This document shows, one piece after another, positions 22,903 to 31,883 of a DNA stretch of 64,000 nucleotides. The position numbers were made by a program, and so were the translations under genes. The notes below the pieces were generated by a model that ran no database searches, was not told the origin of the DNA, and saw only the letters and a list, made by a program, of their open reading frames with translations. The first letter of the stretch is position 1, and each line of letters begins with the position of its first letter. Source of the stretch: Cellvibrio sp. 79 (lineage in GTDB: Bacteria; Pseudomonadota; Gammaproteobacteria; Pseudomonadales; Cellvibrionaceae); the NCBI GenBank assembly GCA_003056245.1, contig MVDH01000001.1:863679-927678 (forward strand). The letters are read 5' to 3'.

Positions 22903-25779
22903 TTAAAGTATGTCCAATTGAGGTGTGTCCAATGGAATTGATACACAAAAAAGGTTCACAGGAAAATTGGCCAAAAGGTCACTTACCGCCAGTTCTGCTC
23001 CCCCCTGGTGAGTGTGATTGGAAAATACACTGACCAGTCGTTGATGCTGCAAGGCGGAGGGGAGTGCAATTCTGGTGTCCTCCCATTGCGCTGGTGGAAC
23101 CAGCGGGATATCACTATCTCCCAGCAAATTTGCTGCCAACCGTGGCATGACGGCAACCAGCCAATAGTTCTGATAACGACGTGCAAAGGCGATAACCCGC
23201 TCAGCCCGGGTGCCATTTACTTGCAATGGCTCATAGTGGCCGCGACTAAACAGTGCAGGATGGGCCCCGCGAACCGCCAGGGTTTTGCGGATTAGGTATT
23301 GTTTGATATAGCCATTGCGCCATTGTTTGACCAAATTGGCGGGGGTGACTTCACTATCCATTGCGGCCAGGCGCGGTGAATAATCCACTGGCCGCCGGTT
23401 GTCCGGATCCACCAGGCTAAAATCCCAAAAATCGCATCCCTGATAAAGGTCAGGAACGCCGGGGCAGGTTAAGCGTAGCAGGGTTTGCACCAGGCTATTG
23501 ATGGCTCCGGCCGGAGCGAGACTCATGGCGGCAGTGTCGATATCAGCCCGCCATGAGCGAGTCTCTTCAGCCAGCAGAAGGTTGGTGAGAAAATCCCGGC
23601 ACGCCGCTTCGTATGCCTGGTTCGGGCTAATCCAGCGGGTGCGCAATTTAGCTTCGCGCGTTGCCTTCTCCTGCCACCCGAGAACTCGCTCCAGGTAGGC
23701 TTTCATTCCTTCTTTATCTTCCGGGTCCAGATCAAAAGGCCAGCTTCCCAACAATGTTTGGTAAAGCGCCAGCTCATCACCTGCTGATGGCGCGGGGCCA
23801 TCTTCCAATTCAGTGCGCCAGTGTTGGGCATAACTCCGCCACTCGTTCACTTTCCCGGCAAACCATACAGAACGTTCGCTTATGACCGCGAGACGCGCGC
23901 GAGTGTCTTCACCGCGCTTGTGATCGTGAGTGGCTGTGGCTAGCAAATTACCGGGGAAACTGTCGGCTCGTTCCGTCATCTGCTGATGAAACTGGGCGAT
24001 ATTGATACTGAAGCGCGCCGGATCAAAACCAACATCATTTCGCGACAACAACACCGCCGAGCGATAGCACGCCGTGTCCTCCACTGCCTTGGCAGCCGTG
24101 GGTGAGGTGATTTGTTGGAAATGGGCGAGGGTAACACGGCGCAAGCGACGGGTAGGGCCGGGTGGAAGTTCATGCAAGGCGTGGCCACCGAGCCATGAAT
24201 CCAGATGGTCCAACAAAGGCCAATCGCTTTCCTGCAATGTGGTTTTGGCTCCTGCAAGTGCTTCAGCGAAAACGGATTGTTCTTGCGCATTGCGTGCACA
24301 TGCACCGGAGTAAGTGCGATACACGGTGAAGTGGACAATAAGTTCTGACACCGCGCGCCGGATTGCACCCAATGTGAGGTCGCGCGTGGCAATATCGGTC
24401 CGCGCAACCAACAACAATTGCTGGGCCAAACTTTCCAGGTCGCCAGCGAGGGACGTGGACAATATCAGTCGCCTTGCTTCGAGAACCTCTTCTTTGAAAC
24501 TCGCGGTACGATTAGTAAGTTCTTGCCATAAGCCGCGCAATTGCAATGCACCCAATGGATCATGCTGTAGTAACGATACTTGGTTCATAAACTCGTAACC
24601 GGTTGTCCCGTCTACGAGCCAATCGCGCGGTAGTTGTTCGTTCTCGGCAAGAATTTTTTCTACGTAGATAACAAATTTATTCGGTGTGGGAGCAATCCGA
24701 CTGACGCGACGGCGCAACTTGCGACAATATGCACGCGGGTTTGCCAAACCATCCACGTGATCAATGCGCAACCCGCTAATAATTCCCTGTTCAATTAATT
24801 CAAAAATTTTTTCATGGATGGCTTCAAATACATAAGCACGTTCAGTGCGCAACGCGCCCAATTCATTCACATCAAAAAAGCGTCGCCAATTAATATCATC
24901 TGCTGCGGTGCGCCAACTCGCCAGGCGATAGGGTTGGCGTTCCAGTAATTGATGAAGCCGCTCAACTTCCTTGCTATAACCTGCTGATTGCTCGGTGTTG
25001 GTTTCATCGTTTGTTTGTTGGCTGTTTGACTGCGCAGGAACAGTGAAGCAAGCAATAGCATTTTCAATTGCATTGATAATAGGTTCATGTTGCGCGAGTA
25101 AATGAAGTTCATGCTGTAATTGCTGCGCTGCTGCCAGATAATCCTGGCGTTGTTCCACCGCTTTAAATTGTCGCGCTATATTTTTTAAATCACTCGATTT
25201 GCTGTAAGCGAGGATCTCCGCATAAGTGGGTGGATAAACAGGAAAGCGGTGATCAAAGTGTTCAAAATAAAAAGTGCCTGTTGCCGGTGAAAATTTTAAT
25301 GGCAATTCACCGGCAGTGAGTACTTCGCCGTAATCGGTACGCAAAAAAGGAACCAGCAATTGACCTTTCAGTAACGGGTCGGGCGACTTCCAATTAATAT
25401 CAAAAAAGCGTGCATACGGGCTGTATTGGCCCCATTCCAAAACGCTTAGCCACCACGGATTGGATGAGCCACCAACAGCCATATGGTTAGGTACAAAATC
25501 GACAATCAAACCAATCTGTTCGCGCTGTAATGCGGCGGCCAACTGGCGCAGGCCCTCTTCACCACCCAATTCCGGATTAACACAGGTTGGATCTACCATG
25601 TCGTAACCATAGGTCGAACCCGGCCGCGCCTTTAATATCGGTGAAGCATAAATATGGCTGATACCCAATTGCACGAAATAAGGGATCAATGTAATTGCAT
25701 TCTCAAAGCGAAAACCGCTGTGGAATTGCAGGCGTAATGTGGCTCTTAATTCGGTCATTTCCATGTCCCCCGTACTCAT
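22903..25779 (-). CDS. treY: Maltooligosyl trehalose synthase
   Basis: TLRLQFHSGFRFENAITLIPYFVQLGISHIYASPILKARPGSTYGYDMVDP; TSTHDHKRGEDTRAR-type motif; PGVPDLYQGCDFWDFSLVDPDNRRPVDY. Confidence 0.95.
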   Translation of the reverse strand: MSTGDMEMTELRATLRLQFHSGFRFENAITLIPYFVQLGISHIYASPILKARPGSTYGYDMVDPTCVNPELGGEEGLRQLAAALQREQIGLIVDFVPNHMAVGGSSNPWWLSVLEWGQYSPYARFFDINWKSPDPLLKGQLLVPFLRTDYGEVLTAGELPLKFSPATGTFYFEHFDHRFPVYPPTYAEILAYSKSSDLKNIARQFKAVEQRQDYLAAAQQLQHELHLLAQHEPIINAIENAIACFTVPAQSNSQQTNDETNTEQSAGYSKEVERLHQLLERQPYRLASWRTAADDINWRRFFDVNELGALRTERAYVFEAIHEKIFELIEQGIISGLRIDHVDGLANPRAYCRKLRRRVSRIAPTPNKFVIYVEKILAENEQLPRDWLVDGTTGYEFMNQVSLLQHDPLGALQLRGLWQELTNRTASFKEEVLEARRLILSTSLAGDLESLAQQLLLVARTDIATRDLTLGAIRRAVSELIVHFTVYRTYSGACARNAQEQSVFAEALAGAKTTLQESDWPLLDHLDSWLGGHALHELPPGPTRRLRRVTLAHFQQITSPTAAKAVEDTACYRSAVLLSRNDVGFDPARFSINIAQFHQQMTERADSFPGNLLATATHDHKRGEDTRARLAVISERSVWFAGKVNEWRSYAQHWRTELEDGPAPSAGDELALYQTLLGSWPFDLDPEDKEGMKAYLERVLGWQEKATREAKLRTRWISPNQAYEAACRDFLTNLLLAEETRSWRADIDTAAMSLAPAGAINSLVQTLLRLTCPGVPDLYQGCDFWDFSLVDPDNRRPVDYSPRLAAMDSEVTPANLVKQWRNGYIKQYLIRKTLAVRGAHPALFSRGHYEPLQVNGTRAERVIAFARRYQNYWLVAVMPRLAANLLGDSDIPLVPPAQWEDTRIALPSALQHQRLVSVFSNHTHQGGAELAVSDLLANFPVNLFCVSIPLDTPQLDIL

Positions 25780-27599
25780 ATTTCCCCTTCCGTGCTTTCG
25801 CTTGCCGGATTGGCTTTGTTCAAACCTTCTTCGTCCGAATGTGGATGTTCAAGGCTGGCAAGTGCGCTATAAGCAGGCAATATATTTTGGCGATAATGAG
25901 CCGTGCTAACGCGATGGCTGTACAAGATGCGATGCGTACTCCAGGGTGAATCCATCACCAAATCTTTTTCACCAAGATTAATGTCAATCCGCAGCTCGCG
26001 ACCATCATTTAATAACCAGCGCGCGCTCACTGCCTTATCGTCGAGAATCGTTGCACCTATTGCACTAGCACCAGACAGGCGTGGAATAATTTCTTTAGTG
26101 CGCAGGGCAAGTAATTCACGATAAAGCGAAAGCCGTTCGCGATGTTGCGGCTGCAAACATTCGGAAAAATCCAAACGCGATTGGTTAAACGTTTCAATGG
26201 CATTAGGGTCGGGGATTTTTTCACGCGCTTCTTCTTGTCCGAACAAGCTAAACGAAGAAAATTCATTGCGGCGTCCATCGCGCACCGCTTCGGCTAATTC
26301 AGGTTTATGATCGGTAAAATACAGGAATGGTTGTTCTGCGCCCCATTCTTCGCCCATAAATAGTAGCGGCACCATGGGTGATAGCAACAATAAAACAGTT
26401 GCCGCTTCCAACGCTTCTTTCGGCGCAAGTTGCGGTAAGCGCTCACCAAAAGCACGATTACCAATTTGATCATGATTTTGTAAAAACAATATGAACGATG
26501 TAGGAGACAAATGCCTGCTTGGCTCACCACGCGGTTTACCATGGCGAGTAGTTTCGCCCTGGAAAATAAATCCTTCGCTCAGGAAACGCGCCAACTTTTC
26601 AGTAGCCTGCTCTGCGAAATCTGCGTAGTAACCTTCTTGTTCACCTGTTAACAAGTGGTGCAGCACATTGTGGCCATCATCGTTCCATTGCGCGGTAAAC
26701 CCCTGCTGCAATAATGTTGCGCAGTTGTTTTCATTCTCCAGCATTAAATGAACATGGCGATCTGCGGGGACTGCCGCACGAATTTGTGCAGCAAGGGTGA
26801 CGAGAAAATCGGTTTCCTGAATAGCGTGGACTGCATCGAACCGTAGCCCATCCACCCGATAATCCAATAACCACATCAATGCATTTTCAATAAAAAATTC
26901 ACGCACTTCATTGCGCCGGAAATCAATGGCAGCGCCCCAGGGGGTATGCACATCCTCGCGAAAAAAATGGCGGGCATAACGGCTCAGATAATTACCATCA
27001 GGACCAAAGTGGTTATACACCACATCGACAAATACCATAATTCCCAATTCATGTGCGCAATCAATTAATTGTTTTAATTCGTCAGGCGTTCCATAACTGG
27101 CATCGGGTGCAAATAGCAGCGCGCCGTCATAACCCCAATTCCGGCTACCGGGAAATTCATTCAGCGGCATTAATTCAATCGCTGTCACACCGAGTTCCAT
27201 CAACAAAGGTAAATGTTTAATGACGCCGGTGAATCCCCCCATTAATCCAACATGTAATTCATAAATAACGGTTTCGTGCCAGGGGCGGCCGCGCCAGTTT
27301 GTGCAATTCCATTGGTAACTGGAGTGGTCCACCACCAGGCTCCAGTTATTAACATCAATACGCTGCGCGTTAGCGGCGGGATCTGGCACAGGGAGTTCAT
27401 TATCGATGATAAAACGGTAAGCAATCCCATCGGCGGCGGGAGTAGTGAGCTCAAACCATTCTTGCCGACGTTCCATCGGCAGGGTTTCGCCCTGGCGAAA
27501 TTGCAAGTGGACATCTTGTGCGTCGGGTGCCCAAATAGAAAAGCGGGTATAACCCTGATCCTGCGGAACAGCACCGAAATGTTGTGTCCTCATCGACAT
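25776..27599 (-). CDS. treZ: Malto-oligosyltrehalose trehalohydrolase
   Basis: FSIWAPDAQDVHLQF, YELHVGLMGGFTGVIKHLPLLMELGVTAIELMPLNEFPGSRNWGYDG, FLQNHDQIGNRAFGERL. Confidence 0.94.
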   Translation of the reverse strand: MSMRTQHFGAVPQDQGYTRFSIWAPDAQDVHLQFRQGETLPMERRQEWFELTTPAADGIAYRFIIDNELPVPDPAANAQRIDVNNWSLVVDHSSYQWNCTNWRGRPWHETVIYELHVGLMGGFTGVIKHLPLLMELGVTAIELMPLNEFPGSRNWGYDGALLFAPDASYGTPDELKQLIDCAHELGIMVFVDVVYNHFGPDGNYLSRYARHFFREDVHTPWGAAIDFRRNEVREFFIENALMWLLDYRVDGLRFDAVHAIQETDFLVTLAAQIRAAVPADRHVHLMLENENNCATLLQQGFTAQWNDDGHNVLHHLLTGEQEGYYADFAEQATEKLARFLSEGFIFQGETTRHGKPRGEPSRHLSPTSFILFLQNHDQIGNRAFGERLPQLAPKEALEAATVLLLLSPMVPLLFMGEEWGAEQPFLYFTDHKPELAEAVRDGRRNEFSSFSLFGQEEAREKIPDPNAIETFNQSRLDFSECLQPQHRERLSLYRELLALRTKEIIPRLSGASAIGATILDDKAVSARWLLNDGRELRIDINLGEKDLVMDSPWSTHRILYSHRVSTAHYRQNILPAYSALASLEHPHSDEEGLNKANPASESTEGEI

Positions 27600-29158
27600 T
27601 GACGTATTCCTCCGGAAATAAAATGTGGTGTCCGTATTGAATATTTTTTATTAAGAACCTGCTGATACAGTTGATGGTAAGGACGTACTGATTCGCACCA
27701 GTATTTCGGTGAATTCATAGCGTGGCAGCGCATTGCATTAAGCAAGTCGGGATGTTCGTAAACATTAAGCGCGCGCTGGATGGCCTGGTTGTAACTGGAT
27801 AAGGTCATCTCATGGAATAGAAAACCGTTGAGGCCATCTTCAATGGTATCGGCCAAACCACCGGTGCTGGTTGCGATCGGTAACGAACCAAATCGTTGCG
27901 CATACATTTGGCTCAAACCGCAGGGTTCAAAGCGTGAGGGCATTAATAAAAAATCACTGCCGGCAAAAAAACGGCGCGATTCAATTTCATTGAAACCGAT
28001 ATGTACACCTACTTGTTTTGGATAACGTTTGGCGAGTTTTACCAGTGCATTTTCCAGTGCATGATCACCGGTACCCATTACCGCCAGGCGTCCGCCGGCA
28101 TGAATTAAAGAATCCGCGATTCCCAGCGTTAAATCGACCCCTTTTTGCGGAGCAAGGCGCGAGACAACCGCAAACATGGGACCGTCATTCGCGGCGAGGT
28201 TAAAACGGTTTTCAACATAGCGAGTGTTAGCGCGTTTGGCTTCCCATTGGCGCGGTGAAAAACTTTCTACCAGGTAAGGATCCGTACTTGGTTCCCAACT
28301 GTCATCAATGCCATTAATAATTCCCTGTAATTGTCCCTGAGCAAATTTCTGTTGCAATAATCCGTGTAAACCACAACCGTATTCGGGGCGAGTAATCTCC
28401 CGCGCGTAATTTTCACTCACAGTTGTTATCGAATTTGAATACACCAATCCCGCTTTTAAAAATGAAAGCTTGCCAAAAAATTCCATTTCCTCGGTATTAA
28501 AAACCTGGGCAGGTAAACCTATATCACTACCTGACTCAGGATTAAATAACCCCTGGAATGCCAGGTTGTGAATGGTAAAAACGCTGGGTGTCGGCTGGTT
28601 CCGTAATGCCATATACGCCGGGGCGAGGGCGCTTGGCCAATCATTGGAATGAACTATATCGGGCCGCCATCCCAAATGGCCTTTGCCTAATGCCAAGTCG
28701 GCTGCTGCCAATCCAAGGCGCGCAAAACGAATATGGTTATCTTCCCATTCTTGTCCCTCGGGGCCGCCATAAGGCGAGCCTTCGCGGTCGTAAAGTTCCG
28801 GGCAGATCAATACGTAAATTATTGGGCCATCATCCAGATGCAATTGGGCAACTTTGCACGGTGGAATGTTTGCCAATCCCTCAAGCCGGGCGACAATACG
28901 AAGTGGAAAATTTTTTTGCAAAATACCGCGATAGCCAGGAATCAATATACGTACGTCATGTTGATGGGAGAGGGCACGCGGTAACGCCGCAGAAACATCA
29001 CCCAGTCCACCAGCTTTTATTAACCCAGTGTATTCCGGCGTAACGAATAAAACTTTTTTACGTGGAACGCTTTCCTCACGAAATGTTTTCAAGCGTTCTG
29101 CAAATGCGTGCCCCAGTTTGTTTTCCCTCAACAATGTCCGGTTTACAGGGTGATTCAT
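27590..29158 (-). CDS. glgA: Glycogen synthase (ADP-glucose type, GT5)
   Basis: KVLFVTPEYTGLIKAGGLGDVSAALPRAL, VFTIHNLAFQG, TVSENYAREI, MPSRFEPCGLSQMYAQRFGSLPIATSTGGLADT. Confidence 0.95.
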   Translation of the reverse strand: MNHPVNRTLLRENKLGHAFAERLKTFREESVPRKKVLFVTPEYTGLIKAGGLGDVSAALPRALSHQHDVRILIPGYRGILQKNFPLRIVARLEGLANIPPCKVAQLHLDDGPIIYVLICPELYDREGSPYGGPEGQEWEDNHIRFARLGLAAADLALGKGHLGWRPDIVHSNDWPSALAPAYMALRNQPTPSVFTIHNLAFQGLFNPESGSDIGLPAQVFNTEEMEFFGKLSFLKAGLVYSNSITTVSENYAREITRPEYGCGLHGLLQQKFAQGQLQGIINGIDDSWEPSTDPYLVESFSPRQWEAKRANTRYVENRFNLAANDGPMFAVVSRLAPQKGVDLTLGIADSLIHAGGRLAVMGTGDHALENALVKLAKRYPKQVGVHIGFNEIESRRFFAGSDFLLMPSRFEPCGLSQMYAQRFGSLPIATSTGGLADTIEDGLNGFLFHEMTLSSYNQAIQRALNVYEHPDLLNAMRCHAMNSPKYWCESVRPYHQLYQQVLNKKYSIRTPHFISGGIRQCR

Positions 29159-29168
29159 AACTTTCTCA

Positions 29169-30275
29169 CTATACCGGTGGTTGGCGTTCGGGTTCTGGAT
29201 GCGTATCCACTGGCGGTGCAGGAGGTTCCTTCTCGCGCAACATTGCTCGCAGTTGCGGTAGTGAATCGGGATAGTTTTTCATAATAAAATTAATCAGGTT
29301 TTCACGTAGGTAACAGCGCAAGTCCCAATTTTTTGATGAATCCGTGGTGCTAATCAATACGCGAATCTGGATACTTTTTGCATCGGTGTCGGTAACTTGC
29401 ACGCCGCATACACGACCATCCCACAATTGCGGAACTTCCTTGCACAGGCGTGTTGCTTCCTCGCGAATAGGTTCAATCGGCACAGAGTAATCAAGCCATA
29501 AATAAAAGAAGCCCAATAGTTCTGTGGTTTTGCGGGTCCAGTTTTGAAATGGATTTTCAATGAACCATTGCAAGGGAACAATCAAACGGCGGTCATCCCA
29601 AATGCGTACTACTACATAGGTTCCGGTGATTTCTTCGATACGTCCCCATTCGCCAGCAACAATAACAACATCATCCAAGCGGATGGGCTGGGTGATCGCA
29701 ATTTGCAAACCGGCAATTAAATTTCCCAACACTGGTTTGGCCGCAAAACCTAATACCAAACCGGCAACGCCTGCAGACGCTAACAAGCTCGTGCCGAATT
29801 GTCGCGCAATAGGAAAAGTCATTAACATTGCGGCGATGCCGAACAGGATCACCAGAAAACTTAAGGTATGTACCAAGACTTTGGTCTGGGTTTGGATGCG
29901 CCGTGCGTGTAAGTTATCGCTGACATTAATCGGATTATGTTTGTAAATTAATTGTTGGACGGCATCGACAGCGCGTAAGCCAAGCCAGGTCACGGTCGCA
30001 ATAATTGCCAGCAGCGTAATATGGTTGGCTGCATTGGTGCCTGCCATATCTTGCGGTGCCGAGCGGGATACTGTTTGTAAACCGATGAGCGGAATGAGCA
30101 GATGAATCGGGTCGCGAATCCGTTCCAGGATATCGCGTGCAAAAGAAAATGGTGTAAATATATGGGTAACAATTCGGCTGATAATTCGGGCAACGATGGC
30201 AAGAACAAAAAATACAGCGACTGCAATAACTAACCATTTTAATTCTGGAAATTGTTCTAACCATTCGTTAAACAT
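29169..30275 (-). CDS. MscS-family mechanosensitive ion channel
   Basis: GVAGLVLGFAAKPVLGNLIAGLQIAITQPIRLDDVVIVAGEWGRIEEITGTYVVVRIWDDRRLIVPLQWF. Confidence 0.92.
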   Translation of the reverse strand: MFNEWLEQFPELKWLVIAVAVFFVLAIVARIISRIVTHIFTPFSFARDILERIRDPIHLLIPLIGLQTVSRSAPQDMAGTNAANHITLLAIIATVTWLGLRAVDAVQQLIYKHNPINVSDNLHARRIQTQTKVLVHTLSFLVILFGIAAMLMTFPIARQFGTSLLASAGVAGLVLGFAAKPVLGNLIAGLQIAITQPIRLDDVVIVAGEWGRIEEITGTYVVVRIWDDRRLIVPLQWFIENPFQNWTRKTTELLGFFYLWLDYSVPIEPIREEATRLCKEVPQLWDGRVCGVQVTDTDAKSIQIRVLISTTDSSKNWDLRCYLRENLINFIMKNYPDSLPQLRAMLREKEPPAPPVDTHPEPERQPPV

Positions 30276-30395
30276 AGCTAAATGTCCATTAGAAGGGCGA
30301 ACCAACCATTATCGCCGTTTTTACTTATAGATCCGGTTAAGGATCTCCCAAAAATTTAACCTTCAATATCCAGTGTTCTGTCATTGAAACTGTTT

Positions 30396-30773
30396 TCAGG
30401 ACGCTTGTCGTAATGCAAGAATCAATTCCTGTTTGTTCATATTCGAACGTCCGGCAATATTTTTTTGCCGTGCTTTCTCCAGCAAGCTGACTTTAGTTTG
30501 TGCTTCCAGAGAATTGGGTTTTTCTTTCTCTTTACGAGTTTCCGCTGCCCGCTGGGCTGAATCATGGCGAGCTTGTTGCTTTTCCTTTTCTGGTTTATGA
30601 GTTCCCGAACCGGATTTTTCGCCACCGCCAGATTGTTTGTTAACAGTGGCCCAGGCTATTTGTTCAGCTTTAGCATCGGAAACTCCTTTCTCTTTGTATC
30701 CCTCTTCAATATGTTCAGCTTTGCGTTTTTGCTTGTCGGTATATTTGGCTTTGCTATCGCTACTTTGAGGCAT
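30396..30773 (-). CDS. Small charged protein with C-terminal Rho-N/SAP-like helix (stress / 'plasmid stabilization'-type family)
   Basis: MPQSSDSKAKYTDKQKRKAEHIEEGYKEKGVSDAKAEQIAWATVNKQSGGG...LLEKARQKNIAGRSNMNKQELILALRQA; RBS gagga supports the 30773 start. Confidence 0.75.
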   Translation of the reverse strand: MPQSSDSKAKYTDKQKRKAEHIEEGYKEKGVSDAKAEQIAWATVNKQSGGGEKSGSGTHKPEKEKQQARHDSAQRAAETRKEKEKPNSLEAQTKVSLLEKARQKNIAGRSNMNKQELILALRQAS

Positions 30774-30813
30774 GATGTATTCCTCACTTACCACAGTTTG
30801 TTTTTTCAAAGTG

Positions 30814-30840
30814 TCGGGCGAAGTGGAATGCTTCGCCCGA
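30814..30840. terminator. Perfect 10-bp stem hairpin between two minus-strand stress genes
   Basis: tcgggcgaagtggaatgcttcgcccga. Confidence 0.5.
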
Positions 30841-30856
30841 ATAAGCTGCATAGGTA

Positions 30857-31399
30857 TTAGTTATTTTTTTCTGCAGTTGTATCAACGGTATCGCTTTTTG
30901 CCAGCTCACCTACCAGTTTTTCAGCATCTTGCAAATGATGTTGAATTTTAGGAAGGGTAGCGACAGCAAAAGTGCGCACGTCGTTATCTTTCGATTTGGC
31001 CGCTTCCTTGTAAAATTCGATTGCATCTTTATGTGCTGAAACTTGATTGTTAGCATAAGCTACATCGAAAGACTCGCCGTCGCGTTGTTTCAAAATGGCG
31101 GCTTTAGCTTTGCTGGTCAGCTCCGCGTCATCGGACAGCTCCACTTTTTTGCGGGTCGCCAGACTGCGCAATTCAGTGTTGTTTGCGCTATGTTCAGTAA
31201 TCATTTTTTGCGCAAAGGTTTTTACCGCCGGGTAAGTAGATTTGTCTAAAGCCAATTTTGCAGCTTCAATTTCTGAAATGTTTTTTGCTGAAGCTTCTTC
31301 AATGAAATCTTCTGCATCCACATCAGCCATCACAAGGCTGCTGCTAGTACCAATAACAGCTGCGAACATTGAAGCCATAAGATATTTAGTCATTTTCAT
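30857..31399 (-). CDS. DUF4142 exported protein
   Basis: Signal peptide MTKYLMASMFAAVIGTSSSLVMADVD; FIEEASAKNISEIEAAKLALDKSTYPAVKTFAQKMITEHSANNTELRSLA. Confidence 0.87.
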   Translation of the reverse strand: MKMTKYLMASMFAAVIGTSSSLVMADVDAEDFIEEASAKNISEIEAAKLALDKSTYPAVKTFAQKMITEHSANNTELRSLATRKKVELSDDAELTSKAKAAILKQRDGESFDVAYANNQVSAHKDAIEFYKEAAKSKDNDVRTFAVATLPKIQHHLQDAEKLVGELAKSDTVDTTAEKNN

Positions 31400-31883
31400 G
31401 ATAATTGCCTCTCTTTGCGTGAAAATAAAATGTAATCAATCATGAGCACATTATGGTTTTAACACTTTCCAATTACGCAACAATCAAGCCAGATTTTATA
31501 TTTAGAAAATAATTGACGTTTTATTTCCCATTTGGCTGAGTAAATGTGCGGGTTCTGAGTGTTATTTCTGGGGCAGCGGATAAGGATAAAAAATCCCTTC
31601 ATGATGGGAATTTTTTGGCGCGGTTCTGTAATAGCGTAATTTTTATTAAGCATTCATTGTAATAATTTCAAATAAAGCCGCATTTGCGAGCATTGATGGA
31701 GACACAGGATAAATCGGGGAAATCACTTATATTTCAGTGATAGGGCAGGGCTAGCTGAAATGGGCAACAATCAAATAATTCTGTGGTCTACATTTTGCAC
31801 CTGACTCCTGATCCGGTTTCGTAGATGCTTATTTAATAAACGTATAACGTTTATTTCTCTCATAAGCCTGAATGAGGTGCAGA

